A stretch of 64,000 nt of DNA, taken from positions 1,674,001 through 1,738,000 of the forward strand of contig NZ_JAVDYG010000001.1 in assembly GCF_031458325.1 (NCBI RefSeq). The letters run 5' to 3'. The notes below the pieces were generated by a model. That model ran no database searches. It was not told the origin of the DNA and saw only the letters and a program-made list of their open reading frames with translations. The translations under genes and the position numbers were made by a program. The DNA comes from Nocardioides marmoribigeumensis (GTDB lineage Bacteria; Actinomycetota; Actinomycetes; Propionibacteriales; Nocardioidaceae). Shown piece after piece: positions 15,680 through 24,282 of this stretch (its first letter is position 1; each line of letters starts with the position of its first letter).

Positions 15680-16558
15680 ATGGCCACCCTCATCCGGGTG
15701 AGGATCAGCGACGCAGCCCCCGATGCGCCGGACACCGACCAGCTGGTCACCGCCAACATCGCGTTGGTCGGCCACCTGGTGCGGGAGTCCTTGAGCCGCC
15801 TGCCCGGTCACGTGCACCGGGACGACCTGACCTCGGCCGGCATGACCGCCCTGGTGCAGGCGGCCCGCAGCTTCGACGCCGCTCGCGGCGTCCCCTTCGT
15901 GCGCTACGCCTCCACCCGCATCCGCGGCGCCATCGTCGACGAGCTGCGCGGCATCGACTGGGCCAGCCGCAGCGTCCGCCGCCGTGCGCGCGACCTCGAC
16001 AACGTGCGCAGCCAGCTCGCCACCCGGCTCGGCCGCATCCCGACCGACGCCGAGGTGGCCACCGCCTCCGGCCTCTCGGTCGAGGAGGTCACCGCCAACG
16101 CCGAGGACGTCGCCCGCGCCAGCGTGATGAGCCTGCAGGGCTTCGGCGAGGCCTCGGTCGACGACGTCGTGCCCCACCGTGTCCCCAGCCCGGAGGAGCG
16201 GATCGAGCAGCAGGAGAGGATCGGCTACCTCGTCGACGCCGTCGCCCTGCTGCCCGACCGGCTGCGCACCGTGGTGGAGGGCTACTTCTTCGGCGAGCGG
16301 CCGATGGCCGAGATCGCCGCGGAGCTCGGGGTCTCCGAGTCGCGCGTGTCCCAGATGCGCGCGGAGGCGCTCGTCCTGCTCAAGGACGCCCTCAACAGCG
16401 CCCTGTCGCCCGAGCTCGTCACGCCGCACACCAAGCCCGACGGCTGCGCGGCCCGCCGGCGCGAGGCCTACTTCGCGGCCGTCGCGTCCCGTCGTACCGC
16501 CACTGCGCGGCTGGGTGCGACGACGAGCTCGTTGTCCGGTTTCGACCGAAGCGCCTGA
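15680..16558 (+). CDS. fliA: flagellar sigma factor FliA/WhiG family
   Basis: 292 residues. Region 2 (LVGHLVRESLSRLPGHVHRDD, GMTALVQAARSFD, FVRYASTRIRGAIVDELR), region 3 (LATRLGRIPTDAEVATASGLS) and region 4 (LPDRLRTVVEGYFFGERPMAEIAAELGVSESRVSQM) are intact. A tail of about 50 residues beyond region 4 is extra. No anti-sigma FlgM gene is seen nearby. It is divergent from flgN; the upstream region lacks the TCAG-N15-GCCGAT motif but holds gggtca and tgaccc half-sites near 15598 and 15646. Confidence 0.92.
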   Translation: MATLIRVRISDAAPDAPDTDQLVTANIALVGHLVRESLSRLPGHVHRDDLTSAGMTALVQAARSFDAARGVPFVRYASTRIRGAIVDELRGIDWASRSVRRRARDLDNVRSQLATRLGRIPTDAEVATASGLSVEEVTANAEDVARASVMSLQGFGEASVDDVVPHRVPSPEERIEQQERIGYLVDAVALLPDRLRTVVEGYFFGERPMAEIAAELGVSESRVSQMRAEALVLLKDALNSALSPELVTPHTKPDGCAARRREAYFAAVASRRTATARLGATTSSLSGFDRSA

Positions 16559-16577
16559 AAAAACCTGACGAAAGTCC

Positions 16578-16604
16578 TCAACCCCTGACCCCAGGGGCCG
16601 ATGA
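16578..16604 (+). promoter_or_regulatory. FliA-type promoter of fliC
   Basis: TCAA at 16578-16581, 15-nt spacer, GCCGATGA at 16597-16604. Very close to the sigma-28/sigma-D consensus; the predicted start is near 16611, directly at the leader hairpin. Just downstream of fliA. Confidence 0.85.
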
Positions 16605-16610
16605 GATCCC

Positions 16611-16630
16611 CGAGTCCAGGGAGGGACTCG
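16611..16630 (+). promoter_or_regulatory. fliC leader hairpin with AGGGAG loop (candidate CsrA site)
   Basis: cgagtcc (16611-16617), loop agggag (16618-16623), ggactcg (16624-16630): perfect 7-bp stem at the predicted 5' end of the fliC mRNA. CsrA is known to bind GGA in hairpin loops, and flagellin mRNA is its classic target in Bacillus. The strong ribosome binding site aggaggg holds a second GGA. Confidence 0.6.
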
Positions 16631-16663
16631 CTCATCAGATCCACATTCCAGGAGGGAACCACC

Positions 16664-17464
16664 ATGGGTCTTCGCATCAACCAGAACACCGAGGCCTTCA
16701 ACGCCTACCGCAACCTGTCGGTCACGCAGGGGCAGATGTCCAAGTCCCTGGAGAAGCTCTCCAGCGGCTTCCGCATCAACCGCGCTGCCGACGACGCGGC
16801 CGGCCTGGCCATCTCCGAGGGCCTGCGCTCGCAGATCGGCGGCCTGAAGGTCGGCGTCCGCAACGCCCAGGACGGCGTCAGCCTCGCGCAGACCGCTGAG
16901 GGTGCGCTCACCGAGGTCCACTCCATGCTGCAGCGCATGAACGACCTCGCCGTGCAGTACAACAACGGCACCCAGAGCACCGAGTCGAAGGCCGCCCTCC
17001 AGTCGGAGTTCGACGCGCTCAACACCGAGATCGGCCGGATCAAGGACAACACCAAGTTCAACGGCGTGGACCTCTTCGACGGCACGGCGAAGACGTTCCA
17101 GGTGGGCTACGACAACGGCGACACGATCGACGTCGACGCAGCTGCGCTCGCGGACTTCACCGCAGGCGCCGCGATGGCCGCGGTCGACATCGCCGACAGC
17201 AACACGCTGCAGGCGGCGATCACCGAGGTCTCCACCCAGCGTGCGTCGCTCGGTGCGATCCAGAACCGGTTCGAGCACACCATCAACAACGTCAACGTCG
17301 CGGTGGAGAACCTCTCGGCCTCCGAGAGCCGGATCCGCGACACCGACATGGCCCAGGAGATGATGGCGTTCACCCGCTCGCAGATCCTCTCGCAGGCCGG
17401 CACCGCGATGCTCGCGCAGGCCAACCAGGCCTCGCAGGGCGTCCTGCAGCTGCTGCGTGGCTGA
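16664..17464 (+). CDS. fliC: flagellin, short form
   Basis: 266 residues, just the conserved D0/D1 core: N-terminal LRINQNTEAFNAYRNLSV, LEKLSSGFRINRAADDAAGLAISEGLRSQI and C-terminal SASESRIRDTDMAQEMM, ILSQAGTAMLAQANQASQGVLQLL. The variable surface domain is nearly absent. ATG at 16664 follows aggaggg; an upstream in-frame ATG at 16601 lies inside the promoter. Filament subunit, exported through the flagellar type III system and bound by FliW and FliS. Only flagellin gene in the window. Confidence 0.96.
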   Translation: MGLRINQNTEAFNAYRNLSVTQGQMSKSLEKLSSGFRINRAADDAAGLAISEGLRSQIGGLKVGVRNAQDGVSLAQTAEGALTEVHSMLQRMNDLAVQYNNGTQSTESKAALQSEFDALNTEIGRIKDNTKFNGVDLFDGTAKTFQVGYDNGDTIDVDAAALADFTAGAAMAAVDIADSNTLQAAITEVSTQRASLGAIQNRFEHTINNVNVAVENLSASESRIRDTDMAQEMMAFTRSQILSQAGTAMLAQANQASQGVLQLLRG

Positions 17465-17495
17465 TCCAGCACCAGCTGAGAAGTGACATGAGCAC

Positions 17496-17528
17496 CGGGC
17501 GAGGGTCGAGGATCTCGGCCCTCGCCCG
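17496..17528 (+). terminator. hairpin between fliC and fliD
   Basis: cgggcgaggg (17496-17505) pairs with ccctcgcccg (17519-17528), and the inner bases extend the stem to about 15 bp around a gat loop. It lacks a T-run. It may make fliC the most abundant message, with partial read-through to fliD. Confidence 0.75.
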
Positions 17529-17564
17529 ACTGCTCCTCCGACCGGTCCGCGAGGGAGGCAGGCG

Positions 17565-18896
17565 ATGACGGCGAGCATCGGCGGTCTGGCCAGTGGCCTC
17601 GACACCGCCTCGATCATCAGCCAGCTCATCCAGCTGGAGGCCACCCAGCAGACCCAGCTCAAGGCTCGCGTCGCGGCGCGCACCACCGCCAAGACCGCGA
17701 TGCAGGGCATCAACGCCAAGCTCGCCGCGCTCACGACCGCCGCGCAGGACCTGGCCAAGACCACGAGCTGGTCGCCCCTGGCGACGTCGAGCTCCTACGA
17801 CAAGGTCACCGTCACCGCGGGGACCGGCGGCGTGCCCGCCCAGCTCGACCTGACGGTGGGCACCCTCGCGCAGAGCCACCGGCTCACCTTCACCTCGACC
17901 GCCGCCCTGACCGACGTGGTCGTGTCCGGGGGCACCTCGGTCACCCTCGACAAGCTCGACGGCACCGCGCCGCTCACGATCACCACCAGCGACGGCACCC
18001 TCGGCAGCCTGGTCAACGCGATCAACACCGCCGGCGCAGGCGTGCGCGCCAGCACCCTGCGGCTGGACGACGGCACCTACCGCCTGACGGTCGAGTCGAC
18101 CACCACCGGGGCGGCCGGGGACTTCACGCTCACCAACGCCGACGGCAGCGCCCTGCTCGGCGGTGCCACGGTCCGCGCGGGCCAGGACGCCTCGATCACC
18201 GTCGGCGCCGACACCATCCACTCCTCCACCAACACCTTCACCGACCTGCTGCCGGGCCTCTCGGTCACCCTCGGCGTGGGCGCGGTCGCGGGCACCGTGG
18301 TGACGATCGGCGCCACCAGCGACGCGGCCGCGATGTCGGCCAAGGTCAAGGGCTTCGTCGACCAGCTCAACGCCGTGCTGAGCGACATCGACACCGCCAC
18401 CAAGAGCGCCTCGGGTGACGCCAAGGGCGGTCCGCTCGCGGGCGACGCCACCCTGCGCCGCGTGCGCGACGCGCTGCTCTCCACGGCGTACTCCGTGGCC
18501 GGCGGCACCCTCGCCGACGCCGGCGTGCAGCTGGACCGCTACGGCAAGGTCACCTTCGACGAGGACACCTTCAAGGCGGCGTACGTCGCGGACCCGGCCG
18601 CGGTGACTGCCAAGTTCGTATCCGGCACGAGCCCCGGGTGGATGGCGCAGCTCGCCACGGTGGGCGACCAGGCGAGCAGCTCCTACACCGGCTCGGTGAC
18701 GCAGGCCCTGCAGGGCATGGACAGCGTCATCCGGGACCTCAACGACCGCATCGACGCGTGGGACGACCGGCTCGCGCTGCGCAAGGCGACGCTCACCCGG
18801 CAGTTCACCGCGCTGGAGACCGCGCTCAGCCAGATGCAGAGCCAGTCCAGCTGGCTCTCCGGCCAGCTCGCCAGCCTGCCGACGAGCAGCGGCTGA
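17565..18896 (+). CDS. fliD: flagellar filament cap protein
   Basis: 443 residues. Starts MTASIGGLASGLDTASIISQ, the FliD N-terminal motif, and ends with helices (ALQGMDSVIRDLNDRIDAW, LTRQFTALETALSQMQSQSSWL) typical of the FliD C-terminus. Caps the growing filament and guides flagellin folding. gggagg lies 6 nt upstream of the ATG. Followed by fliS. Confidence 0.94.
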   Translation: MTASIGGLASGLDTASIISQLIQLEATQQTQLKARVAARTTAKTAMQGINAKLAALTTAAQDLAKTTSWSPLATSSSYDKVTVTAGTGGVPAQLDLTVGTLAQSHRLTFTSTAALTDVVVSGGTSVTLDKLDGTAPLTITTSDGTLGSLVNAINTAGAGVRASTLRLDDGTYRLTVESTTTGAAGDFTLTNADGSALLGGATVRAGQDASITVGADTIHSSTNTFTDLLPGLSVTLGVGAVAGTVVTIGATSDAAAMSAKVKGFVDQLNAVLSDIDTATKSASGDAKGGPLAGDATLRRVRDALLSTAYSVAGGTLADAGVQLDRYGKVTFDEDTFKAAYVADPAAVTAKFVSGTSPGWMAQLATVGDQASSSYTGSVTQALQGMDSVIRDLNDRIDAWDDRLALRKATLTRQFTALETALSQMQSQSSWLSGQLASLPTSSG

Positions 18897-18941
18897 CCCA
18901 CCCCCTGACCACACCACCCGACCCGACGACCCGAGGACGCC

Positions 18942-19328
18942 ATGTACCAGGCCCAGAACGCGCGCAACGCCTACGTCGAGAACGCCGTGGCCACCGCCAG
19001 CCCGGCGCGCCTGCTCGTGATGCTCTGCGACCGGCTGGTCCTCGACGTGCAGCGCGGCCTCGACGCCCAGCGCGCCGGCCAGGTGCAGGAGTCGCACAAC
19101 CAGCTCATCCACGCCCAGGAGATCCTGGTCCACCTGCGCGGCACCCTCGACGTCGAGGCGTGGGACGGCGGCCCCGGGCTCGCCTCGCTCTACGACTGGC
19201 TGCACGCCCAGCTCGTGCAGGCCAACCTCAAGAAGGACCCCGCGATCACCGAGGGCTGCCTCTCGCTGGTCACCGACCTCGCCGACACCTGGCGCGCCGC
19301 CGCGCTGCAGGCCGCCGCGACCTCCTGA
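18942..19328 (+). CDS. fliS: flagellin chaperone FliS
   Basis: 128 residues, helical. Begins with NARNAYVENAVATASPARLLVMLCDRLVLDV, the FliS signature; ends in Ala-rich helix. Binds flagellin C-terminus before export. gagga precedes the ATG by 4 nt. Confidence 0.93.
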   Translation: MYQAQNARNAYVENAVATASPARLLVMLCDRLVLDVQRGLDAQRAGQVQESHNQLIHAQEILVHLRGTLDVEAWDGGPGLASLYDWLHAQLVQANLKKDPAITEGCLSLVTDLADTWRAAALQAAATS

Positions 19329-19338
19329 GGACCAGCTC

Positions 19339-19692
19339 GTGACCTCGTCCTCCACGCCGCCCGCTCCCCCGGACTTCCGGGCGGAGTGGGTCGCCGCGCT
19401 CGAGCGGCTCGAGTGCGACGTGGAGACCGCCGAGGCCCTGCTGGCCGTCGAGACGTTCACCGAGGAGTCGGCCGCGTCGCTCGCGCTGCCGTCGTGGGAG
19501 CCGCCGGCGCTGCGGGCCCCGCTCCCCTCCGACCTCGAGCCGCGAGCGCGGCTGGTCCTCGAGCGCCAGCTCGCCGTCGCCTACCTGCTCGCGGAGCGGC
19601 TCACCCGCACCGGCAAGCACCGCGAGCTGACCGACCGCCTGCGCAACGACGCGCACCCCGACGTGCCGGTGTACGTCGACCTGCGCGCCTAG
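19339..19692 (+). CDS. hypothetical protein in FliT position
   Basis: 117 residues, GTG start with gagga 7 nt upstream, 10 nt after fliS. The N-terminal half is a helical stretch (FRAEWVAALERLECDVETAEALLA) and the C-terminal half another helix (RARLVLERQLAVAYLLAERLTRTGKHREL) separated by a Pro-rich linker. No family recognised; size, helical make-up and place suit a FliT-like export chaperone, which is inference. Its stop overlaps the stop of the convergent response regulator by 3 nt. Confidence 0.6.
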   Translation: MTSSSTPPAPPDFRAEWVAALERLECDVETAEALLAVETFTEESAASLALPSWEPPALRAPLPSDLEPRARLVLERQLAVAYLLAERLTRTGKHRELTDRLRNDAHPDVPVYVDLRA

Positions 19693-20348
19693 GCCTCGTC
19701 CGCCGGACCGCCCAGACCCGCGTCCCGTGCGCGCGCCACCGCCTCGGCACGCCCGGCCACCTGCAGCTTGGTGAACACGTTGGACACGTGGTTGCGCACG
19801 GTCTTGTCGCTCAGCACGAACTTGCGCGCGATCGCGGCGTTGGTCAGCCCGCGCGCGACGAGGTCGAGGATCTCGCGCTCCCGCTCGGTGAGCTGGGGGA
19901 AGGGGACCGCCTCCCGGCGTGCCGGGCCGCCGGCGAAGAACGCCAGGACCCGTTCGGCGATGCCCGCGGAGAAGACGACCTCCCCGTTGGCGACGCCGTC
20001 GAGCGCACGTCCGATCTCCGCCCCCGTCGACCCCTTGAGCAGGTAGCCCCGGGCGCCGGCGCGCATCGCCGCGAACACCGAGTCGTCGTTCTCCAGCATC
20101 GTGAGCACGAGCACGGCAGGAGCCGGGTCGAGCGCGGTGACGGCCCGCGTCGCCTCGACCCCGTTGGTGCCCGGCATGTGCAGGTCCATCACGACCACGT
20201 CCGGCGACAGCTCCTCCACGCGGCGGATCGCCTCGTCACCGTCACCGGCCTCGCCGACCACGGTCTTGCCCGGCATCGCGGAGATCGCGGTCGCGAGACC
20301 CTCGCGGTAGAGCGGGTGGTCGTCGACGACGAGGACGCGGACGGTCAT
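19689..20348 (-). CDS. NarL/FixJ-family response regulator
   Basis: 219 residues. Receiver with D9-D10 acidic pair, phosphoacceptor D55 in VVMDLHMPG, and the later K in YLLKGSTGAE; then a LuxR-type helix-turn-helix (LTEREREILDLVARGLTNAAIARKF, SDKTVRNHVSNVFTKL). The start overlaps the kinase stop as ATGA, so the two form one unit. Targets unknown. Confidence 0.93.
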   Translation of the reverse strand: MTVRVLVVDDHPLYREGLATAISAMPGKTVVGEAGDGDEAIRRVEELSPDVVVMDLHMPGTNGVEATRAVTALDPAPAVLVLTMLENDDSVFAAMRAGARGYLLKGSTGAEIGRALDGVANGEVVFSAGIAERVLAFFAGGPARREAVPFPQLTEREREILDLVARGLTNAAIARKFVLSDKTVRNHVSNVFTKLQVAGRAEAVARARDAGLGGPADEA

Positions 20349-22348
20349 GAGGAGACTCCCGGGAGGAAGGCGGTCACCGTGGTGCCGCGGCTGCTGCTGT
20401 CGACGAGGAGCTCGCCGCCGAGCTCGCGCGCCCTGGTCCGCATCGACCCCAGGCCGACCCCCGACCGTCTGTCGGGCGACAGGCCCGAGCCGTCGTCGCG
20501 GACCTCGACCTGCACCATGCCGTCCGCGACGCCCAGCCGCAGCTCGACCCGCGAGGCGCGGGCGTGGCGTACGGCGTTCGCGGTCGCCTCCCGCGCGATG
20601 TGGTAGGCCGCGACCTCGACCGCGGCCGGCAGCTCGGGCAGGGACTGCACCACGAGGTCCGCACGGGTGGTGGCCGTGGTGACACGGTCGACCAGCTCGC
20701 GCAGGGCCGCCTCGAGGCCCAGCTCGTCGAGCAGCGGCGGACGCAGCTCGTTGACCATCGCCCGCACCTCCCCCACCACGCCGTTGAGGCGTGGGCCGAG
20801 GGTGTCGAGGATCCGGCCGGCGGCCTCGGGGTCGTGACCGGTCAACGACCGTGCCGTCTCGACCTGCAGTGCCAGCGCGGCGAGGGACGGCCCGACCCCG
20901 TCGTGCAGGTCGCGGCGCAGCCGCCGTCGCTCCTCCTCCCGGGCCAGGACCGCCAGCTCCCGGGACCGCTGCGACTCGCGCGCGAGCTGCACGGTGCGGG
21001 CGGCGACCGCGACCTGCGAGGCGAGGTGGTCGAGCACCCGCACCGCGCGCGCGTCGAACCCGCCGACCCGGTGGACGGCCAGGGACCCGAGGTCCTCGCC
21101 GGCGTGGACCAGGGGCACCGTGAGCGTGGGCGTCCGGTTGTCCACCTCGAAGCCGTGCGACGCGACGAGGCCCTCGCTCAGCCGCAGCACGACCGACTGC
21201 GCGCGCAGGGAGCGGGCCACCTGCTCGGTCACCACGGGGAGGACCTCCTGCTCGATCGACTCCGGGGTCGAGGCCGCGGCCAGGCGGTCGCCGAGCCGCC
21301 CGAGGACGGCGTACGGCTCCTCCTCCTCCCCGTGCACGAGGCGGTTGACCCCGCGCTGCAGCCGGTCGCGCAGGGGGAGCACACCGAGCGCCACGGCCGC
21401 CGTCGAGAGGAGGGGGACGACCGTGCTCTCCGAGGACAGGCCGCCGAGCGCGGTGCCGAGCAGGGAGACCAGGGCGAGGTAGAGGACGAGCACGAGCCCC
21501 GACAGGGTGACGTAGACCAACGAGCGGCTGATCACCACGTCGACGTCGCCGAGACCGTGGCGCAACGCTGCCACCACGACGGCCAGCGGGAGCGGCGCCA
21601 TGGCCAACGCCGAGACGACCGGTCCGAGCGCGAAGCCGAGCGCGAACAGGATGACGGCGGCCCCGACCCCGACCAGCACCCACTTGAGCTGCTGGCGCTC
21701 GGTCCCGCTCGAGCCACGCCACCGCAAGACGAGACCGGCCACGGCCAGGACCACCCCGACCAGCGTGACCGTGGTGAGGAGCGCGCCCACGACCGGGCCG
21801 GCCAGCCAGGCGACGTGGGCCGGGTTGGTCAGGCCCGCGTCGGTCAGGCCCGGCGTCGTGGCGTCGTACGGCTGGACGGCGAAGCCGAGCGCCGCGGCCA
21901 CCGCCGCCGCGCAGCCCAGGACGAACGCCGGTCGCCACCGTCGCGACGGCAGGTGGCCGTCCGGGACGAGCAGCGGCACGACGGAGGCGATCGGGACCAG
22001 CCCCAGCACCCAGATCCAGTTGCCCACCCAGAGCGCGGCCTCCGCGAGGGCCCAGCGGTGCTCGAGCGCGCGCAGGCCGTAGTCCGTGGCGACCAGCGAG
22101 ACCCCCTCGAGCAGCCCCAGCAGCAGGAAGAGCCACCCCAGCGGGTGCTCGGGACGTCGGCTCGCCAACCAGCCACCGGTGGGTCCGAACGCCAGGCACG
22201 CCACCACGCCCATCGGCCACCAGTCGGTCACCCCCGCCGCGTGGGGCGGGTCGGCGAACCCGAGGTGCAGCACGAGTCCCAGCACCCCAGCAGCGACACC
22301 GGCAGCAGCACCCGCGGCGGGCAGCAACCGGGTCGGCAGGGGAGGCAT
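20345..22348 (-). CDS. membrane sensor histidine kinase, HisKA_3 type
   Basis: 667 residues from the ATG at 22348 (an in-frame start at 22405 would add a polar leader). About ten hydrophobic helices in the first 340 residues, then a GAF-like region, a HisKA_3 dimerisation domain with H482 in RRDLHDGVGPSLA, and an HATPase_c domain (HIAREATANAVRHA, DDGSGL, GVGLGSMRTRA, GTTVTAFLP). Partner of the overlapping response regulator. The pair interrupts the flagellar cluster; a link to motility is not shown. The signal is unknown. Confidence 0.9.
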   Translation of the reverse strand: MPPLPTRLLPAAGAAAGVAAGVLGLVLHLGFADPPHAAGVTDWWPMGVVACLAFGPTGGWLASRRPEHPLGWLFLLLGLLEGVSLVATDYGLRALEHRWALAEAALWVGNWIWVLGLVPIASVVPLLVPDGHLPSRRWRPAFVLGCAAAVAAALGFAVQPYDATTPGLTDAGLTNPAHVAWLAGPVVGALLTTVTLVGVVLAVAGLVLRWRGSSGTERQQLKWVLVGVGAAVILFALGFALGPVVSALAMAPLPLAVVVAALRHGLGDVDVVISRSLVYVTLSGLVLVLYLALVSLLGTALGGLSSESTVVPLLSTAAVALGVLPLRDRLQRGVNRLVHGEEEEPYAVLGRLGDRLAAASTPESIEQEVLPVVTEQVARSLRAQSVVLRLSEGLVASHGFEVDNRTPTLTVPLVHAGEDLGSLAVHRVGGFDARAVRVLDHLASQVAVAARTVQLARESQRSRELAVLAREEERRRLRRDLHDGVGPSLAALALQVETARSLTGHDPEAAGRILDTLGPRLNGVVGEVRAMVNELRPPLLDELGLEAALRELVDRVTTATTRADLVVQSLPELPAAVEVAAYHIAREATANAVRHARASRVELRLGVADGMVQVEVRDDGSGLSPDRRSGVGLGSMRTRARELGGELLVDSSSRGTTVTAFLPGVSS

Positions 22349-22383
22349 GGCTCGATCGTGGCCCACCTCGGCCCGCTTGTCAT

Positions 22384-22398
22384 GGGACACCATGTCCC
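22384..22398. promoter_or_regulatory. palindrome upstream of the sensor kinase
   Basis: gggaca-cca-tgtccc, a perfect 6-bp inverted repeat with 3-nt centre in the region between the kinase and the divergent membrane gene at 22513. Could be an operator for the two-component system; not proven. Confidence 0.4.
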
Positions 22399-22512
22399 GA
22401 CCCAACGGGTCGCCGTGACCGTCACGAGGTCGGGATCCCGCCCTCAGGTCCCTGGGACGCCGGGCAGCCGAGTGTTGTCACCTCGACAACCACTCGAAGC
22501 AGGAGAACCACC

Positions 22513-22929
22513 ATGAACGACACCCTCGTCGGCCGTCGCTCGGCCGGCTCGGACACCGAGACCCACCGCTCCCCCTGGCAGGTCCGCACCCTCGCCGCGA
22601 TCGTCACGCTGCTGACGCTCGTCACGTCCTACGGCGCGATCTACTTCAGCTACTTCTTCGAGGACCCCGAGCCCGGCCTCGGCACCTGGGTCTTCGTGAC
22701 GGTCTTCCTCGGCATCAACGTGACGGCTGCGGCGGCCGTCCGGGGGCTGGTCCACGGACGCCTCGTCGCGCGGCAGGTCCTCGTCGGCTACACCGTGCTG
22801 GGGATGCTCTGGTGCGTGGCCAAGCTGGTGTTCTGGCAGGAGACCGAGTCACTGGTGTTCGGCGTGCTCGACCTCGTGTGCCTCGCGCTGCTGCTGGCAC
22901 CACGGACGCGCCGCCACACCGGCCGTTGA
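22513..22929 (+). CDS. small four-helix membrane protein, unknown
   Basis: 138 residues with four hydrophobic segments (about 27-48, 60-78, 87-107, 112-130), short loops and a basic C-terminus. aggagaacc precedes the ATG. Family not recognised. Divergent from the sensor kinase, so it may be a target or accessory of that system. Followed by a strong terminator hairpin. Confidence 0.75.
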   Translation: MNDTLVGRRSAGSDTETHRSPWQVRTLAAIVTLLTLVTSYGAIYFSYFFEDPEPGLGTWVFVTVFLGINVTAAAAVRGLVHGRLVARQVLVGYTVLGMLWCVAKLVFWQETESLVFGVLDLVCLALLLAPRTRRHTGR

Positions 22930-22942
22930 GGACGACGCCTGC

Positions 22943-22978
22943 ACGCCCCTCGACCGCGACCGTCCGGTCGAGGGGCGT
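22943..22978 (+). terminator. 13-bp stem hairpin after the small membrane gene
   Basis: acgcccctcgacc (22943-22955) pairs perfectly with ggtcgaggggcgt (22966-22978) around a 10-nt loop. Shields the following flgB promoter from read-through. Confidence 0.8.
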
Positions 22979-23063
22979 GACCCGGTCGGACTACGCCGGG
23001 CCCCCAGGCCGGAGGGTCCTGGGACCCGGACGGTAAAAGCCCGGAGATTCCTCCCCGGAAACC

Positions 23064-23090
23064 TCAGGCCGTCCCTACGTTTGCCGAAGT
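23064..23090 (+). promoter_or_regulatory. FliA-type promoter of the flgB operon
   Basis: TCAG at 23064-23067 (in cctcagg), 15-nt spacer, GCCGAAGT at 23083-23090. Predicted start near 23097, at the leader hairpin. It would drive the long rod, ring, export-ATPase and hook operon. Confidence 0.7.
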
Positions 23091-23095
23091 GGAGG

Positions 23096-23114
23096 GTGAG
23101 CAGGGAGAGCTCAC
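23096..23114 (+). promoter_or_regulatory. flgB leader hairpin with AGGGAGA loop (candidate CsrA site)
   Basis: gtgagc (23096-23101), loop agggaga (23102-23108), gctcac (23109-23114), placed at the predicted 5' end of the transcript, with the same loop as the fliC and flbD leaders. Confidence 0.55.
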
Positions 23115-23180
23115 GACGCCGATGGACCGGCACCCCCCGTGGTTCGCAATGGGAGACGAACCCGTGCCTGGGAGGCCCAG

Positions 23181-23537
23181 TTGTCCATCTTCTCTGCCGA
23201 CGGCGTCGGTGGTGTGCTCGCGAGTGCCCTCGACGGCATCTCGGCGAGGCAGAACGTCATCGCCGACAACATCGCCAACGTCGACACCCCCAACTTCCGC
23301 GCCTCGAGCATCGACTTCGAGACCTCGCTGCGCGAGGCCGTCGCGCGCGGTGACGGCAACGCCTCGCTGAGGATCGAGACCCTGCCGACCGCCACCCCGG
23401 TCGGCCTCAACGGCAACAACGTGGACCTCCGCAAGGAGACCATGGCCGCGATGCAGTCGACGTTCCAGTACCAGCTGGTCACGCGCTCGGTCACCGACCG
23501 TCTCGCCGACCTGCGCGTCGCGGCGGAGCCCTTCTGA
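23181..23537 (+). CDS. flgB: flagellar basal-body rod protein FlgB
   Basis: 118 residues from a TTG start at 23181, chosen because ggagg lies 5 nt upstream; a GTG at 23139 in frame has no conserved N-terminus. The motif ASALDGISARQNVIADNIANVDTPNFRA is the rod-protein signature, and the end (MQSTFQYQLVTRSVTDRLADLRVA) matches FlgB. Proximal rod. Stop overlaps the flgC ATG as TGATG. Confidence 0.9.
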   Translation: MSIFSADGVGGVLASALDGISARQNVIADNIANVDTPNFRASSIDFETSLREAVARGDGNASLRIETLPTATPVGLNGNNVDLRKETMAAMQSTFQYQLVTRSVTDRLADLRVAAEPF

Positions 23538-23932
23538 TGGGCGCCTTCGAGATGCTCCGCATCGCCAACACCTCGCTGGGCATGCACCAGACCTGGCTGG
23601 ACGCGCTGGCCCACAACATCGCCAACGTCAACACCGCGACGCCCACCAGCGGCAACGCCTTCCAGGAGCAGCTGGTCGTGGCCCAGGCCCGCACCGACGG
23701 GGGCGTCGACGTCGCCACCATCGCGCAGGGGGGCGACCCGCAGGGCCGCCTGGTCAGCGACCCGGACAACCCGCTCGCGGACGCCAACGGCATGGTGCGC
23801 ATGCCCGACATGGACATGGGTGAGCAGATGAGCAGCCTGGTCATGGCCCAGCGCGGCTTCCAGGCCAGCGTGCAGGTCACCAAGACCGCCCAGGACACCT
23901 ACGCCAGCGCGCTGCAGATCGGGCGTGCCTGA
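23537..23932 (+). CDS. flgC: flagellar basal-body rod protein FlgC
   Basis: 131 residues. N-terminal [28 protein letters not shown] and C-terminal [33 protein letters not shown] are the paired rod motifs of FlgC. Coupled by overlap to flgB and fliE. Confidence 0.92.
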   Translation: MGAFEMLRIANTSLGMHQTWLDALAHNIANVNTATPTSGNAFQEQLVVAQARTDGGVDVATIAQGGDPQGRLVSDPDNPLADANGMVRMPDMDMGEQMSSLVMAQRGFQASVQVTKTAQDTYASALQIGRA

Positions 23933-24282
23933 TGACGGTCGGAGGGATCGAGGCCGCGACGGGGGCCGGGTTCACCTCGCTGGTCGGCAGCCTGCCGACC
24001 GTCGAGGCCCCCACCGCCCCGACCGGTCCCCAGGGTCTCGAGGGGACGCAGGGCGCCCAGGGCGTCGACTTCAAGTCCGCGCTCACCAGGAGCATCGACG
24101 GCCTCGAGGGGCTGCACGACACCACGGACAAGCTCGCCGTCCAGGCGGCCACCGGTGACCTCGGCGCGATCCACCAGTACACCCTCGCGGCCACGGAGAT
24201 GAGCGTCGCCACCCAGCTGACGGTCGCCGTCCGCAACAAGGCCGTCGAGGCGTTCAACGAGATCATGCGGATGCAGGTGTGA
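23932..24282 (+). CDS. fliE: flagellar hook-basal body protein FliE
   Basis: 116 residues. The C-terminal half ([50 protein letters not shown], then [16 protein letters not shown] in sequence) is the conserved FliE domain that links the MS ring to the rod; the N-terminus is a variable Gly/Pro/Thr stretch. ATG overlaps the flgC stop. Confidence 0.9.
   Translation: MTVGGIEAATGAGFTSLVGSLPTVEAPTAPTGPQGLEGTQGAQGVDFKSALTRSIDGLEGLHDTTDKLAVQAATGDLGAIHQYTLAATEMSVATQLTVAVRNKAVEAFNEIMRMQV

Noticed and set aside
22446-22480. ctcagg followed by gccgag upstream of the small membrane gene as another FliA promoter
   Set aside because: The spacer is 19 nt, not 15, and the -10 lacks GCCGAT/GCCGAA, so it does not fit the other six.
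20564-22516. Long plus-strand open frame of 650 codons opposite the sensor kinase
   Set aside because: It is the antisense of a clear histidine kinase gene; composition is Arg/Gly/Asp-rich without any domain.
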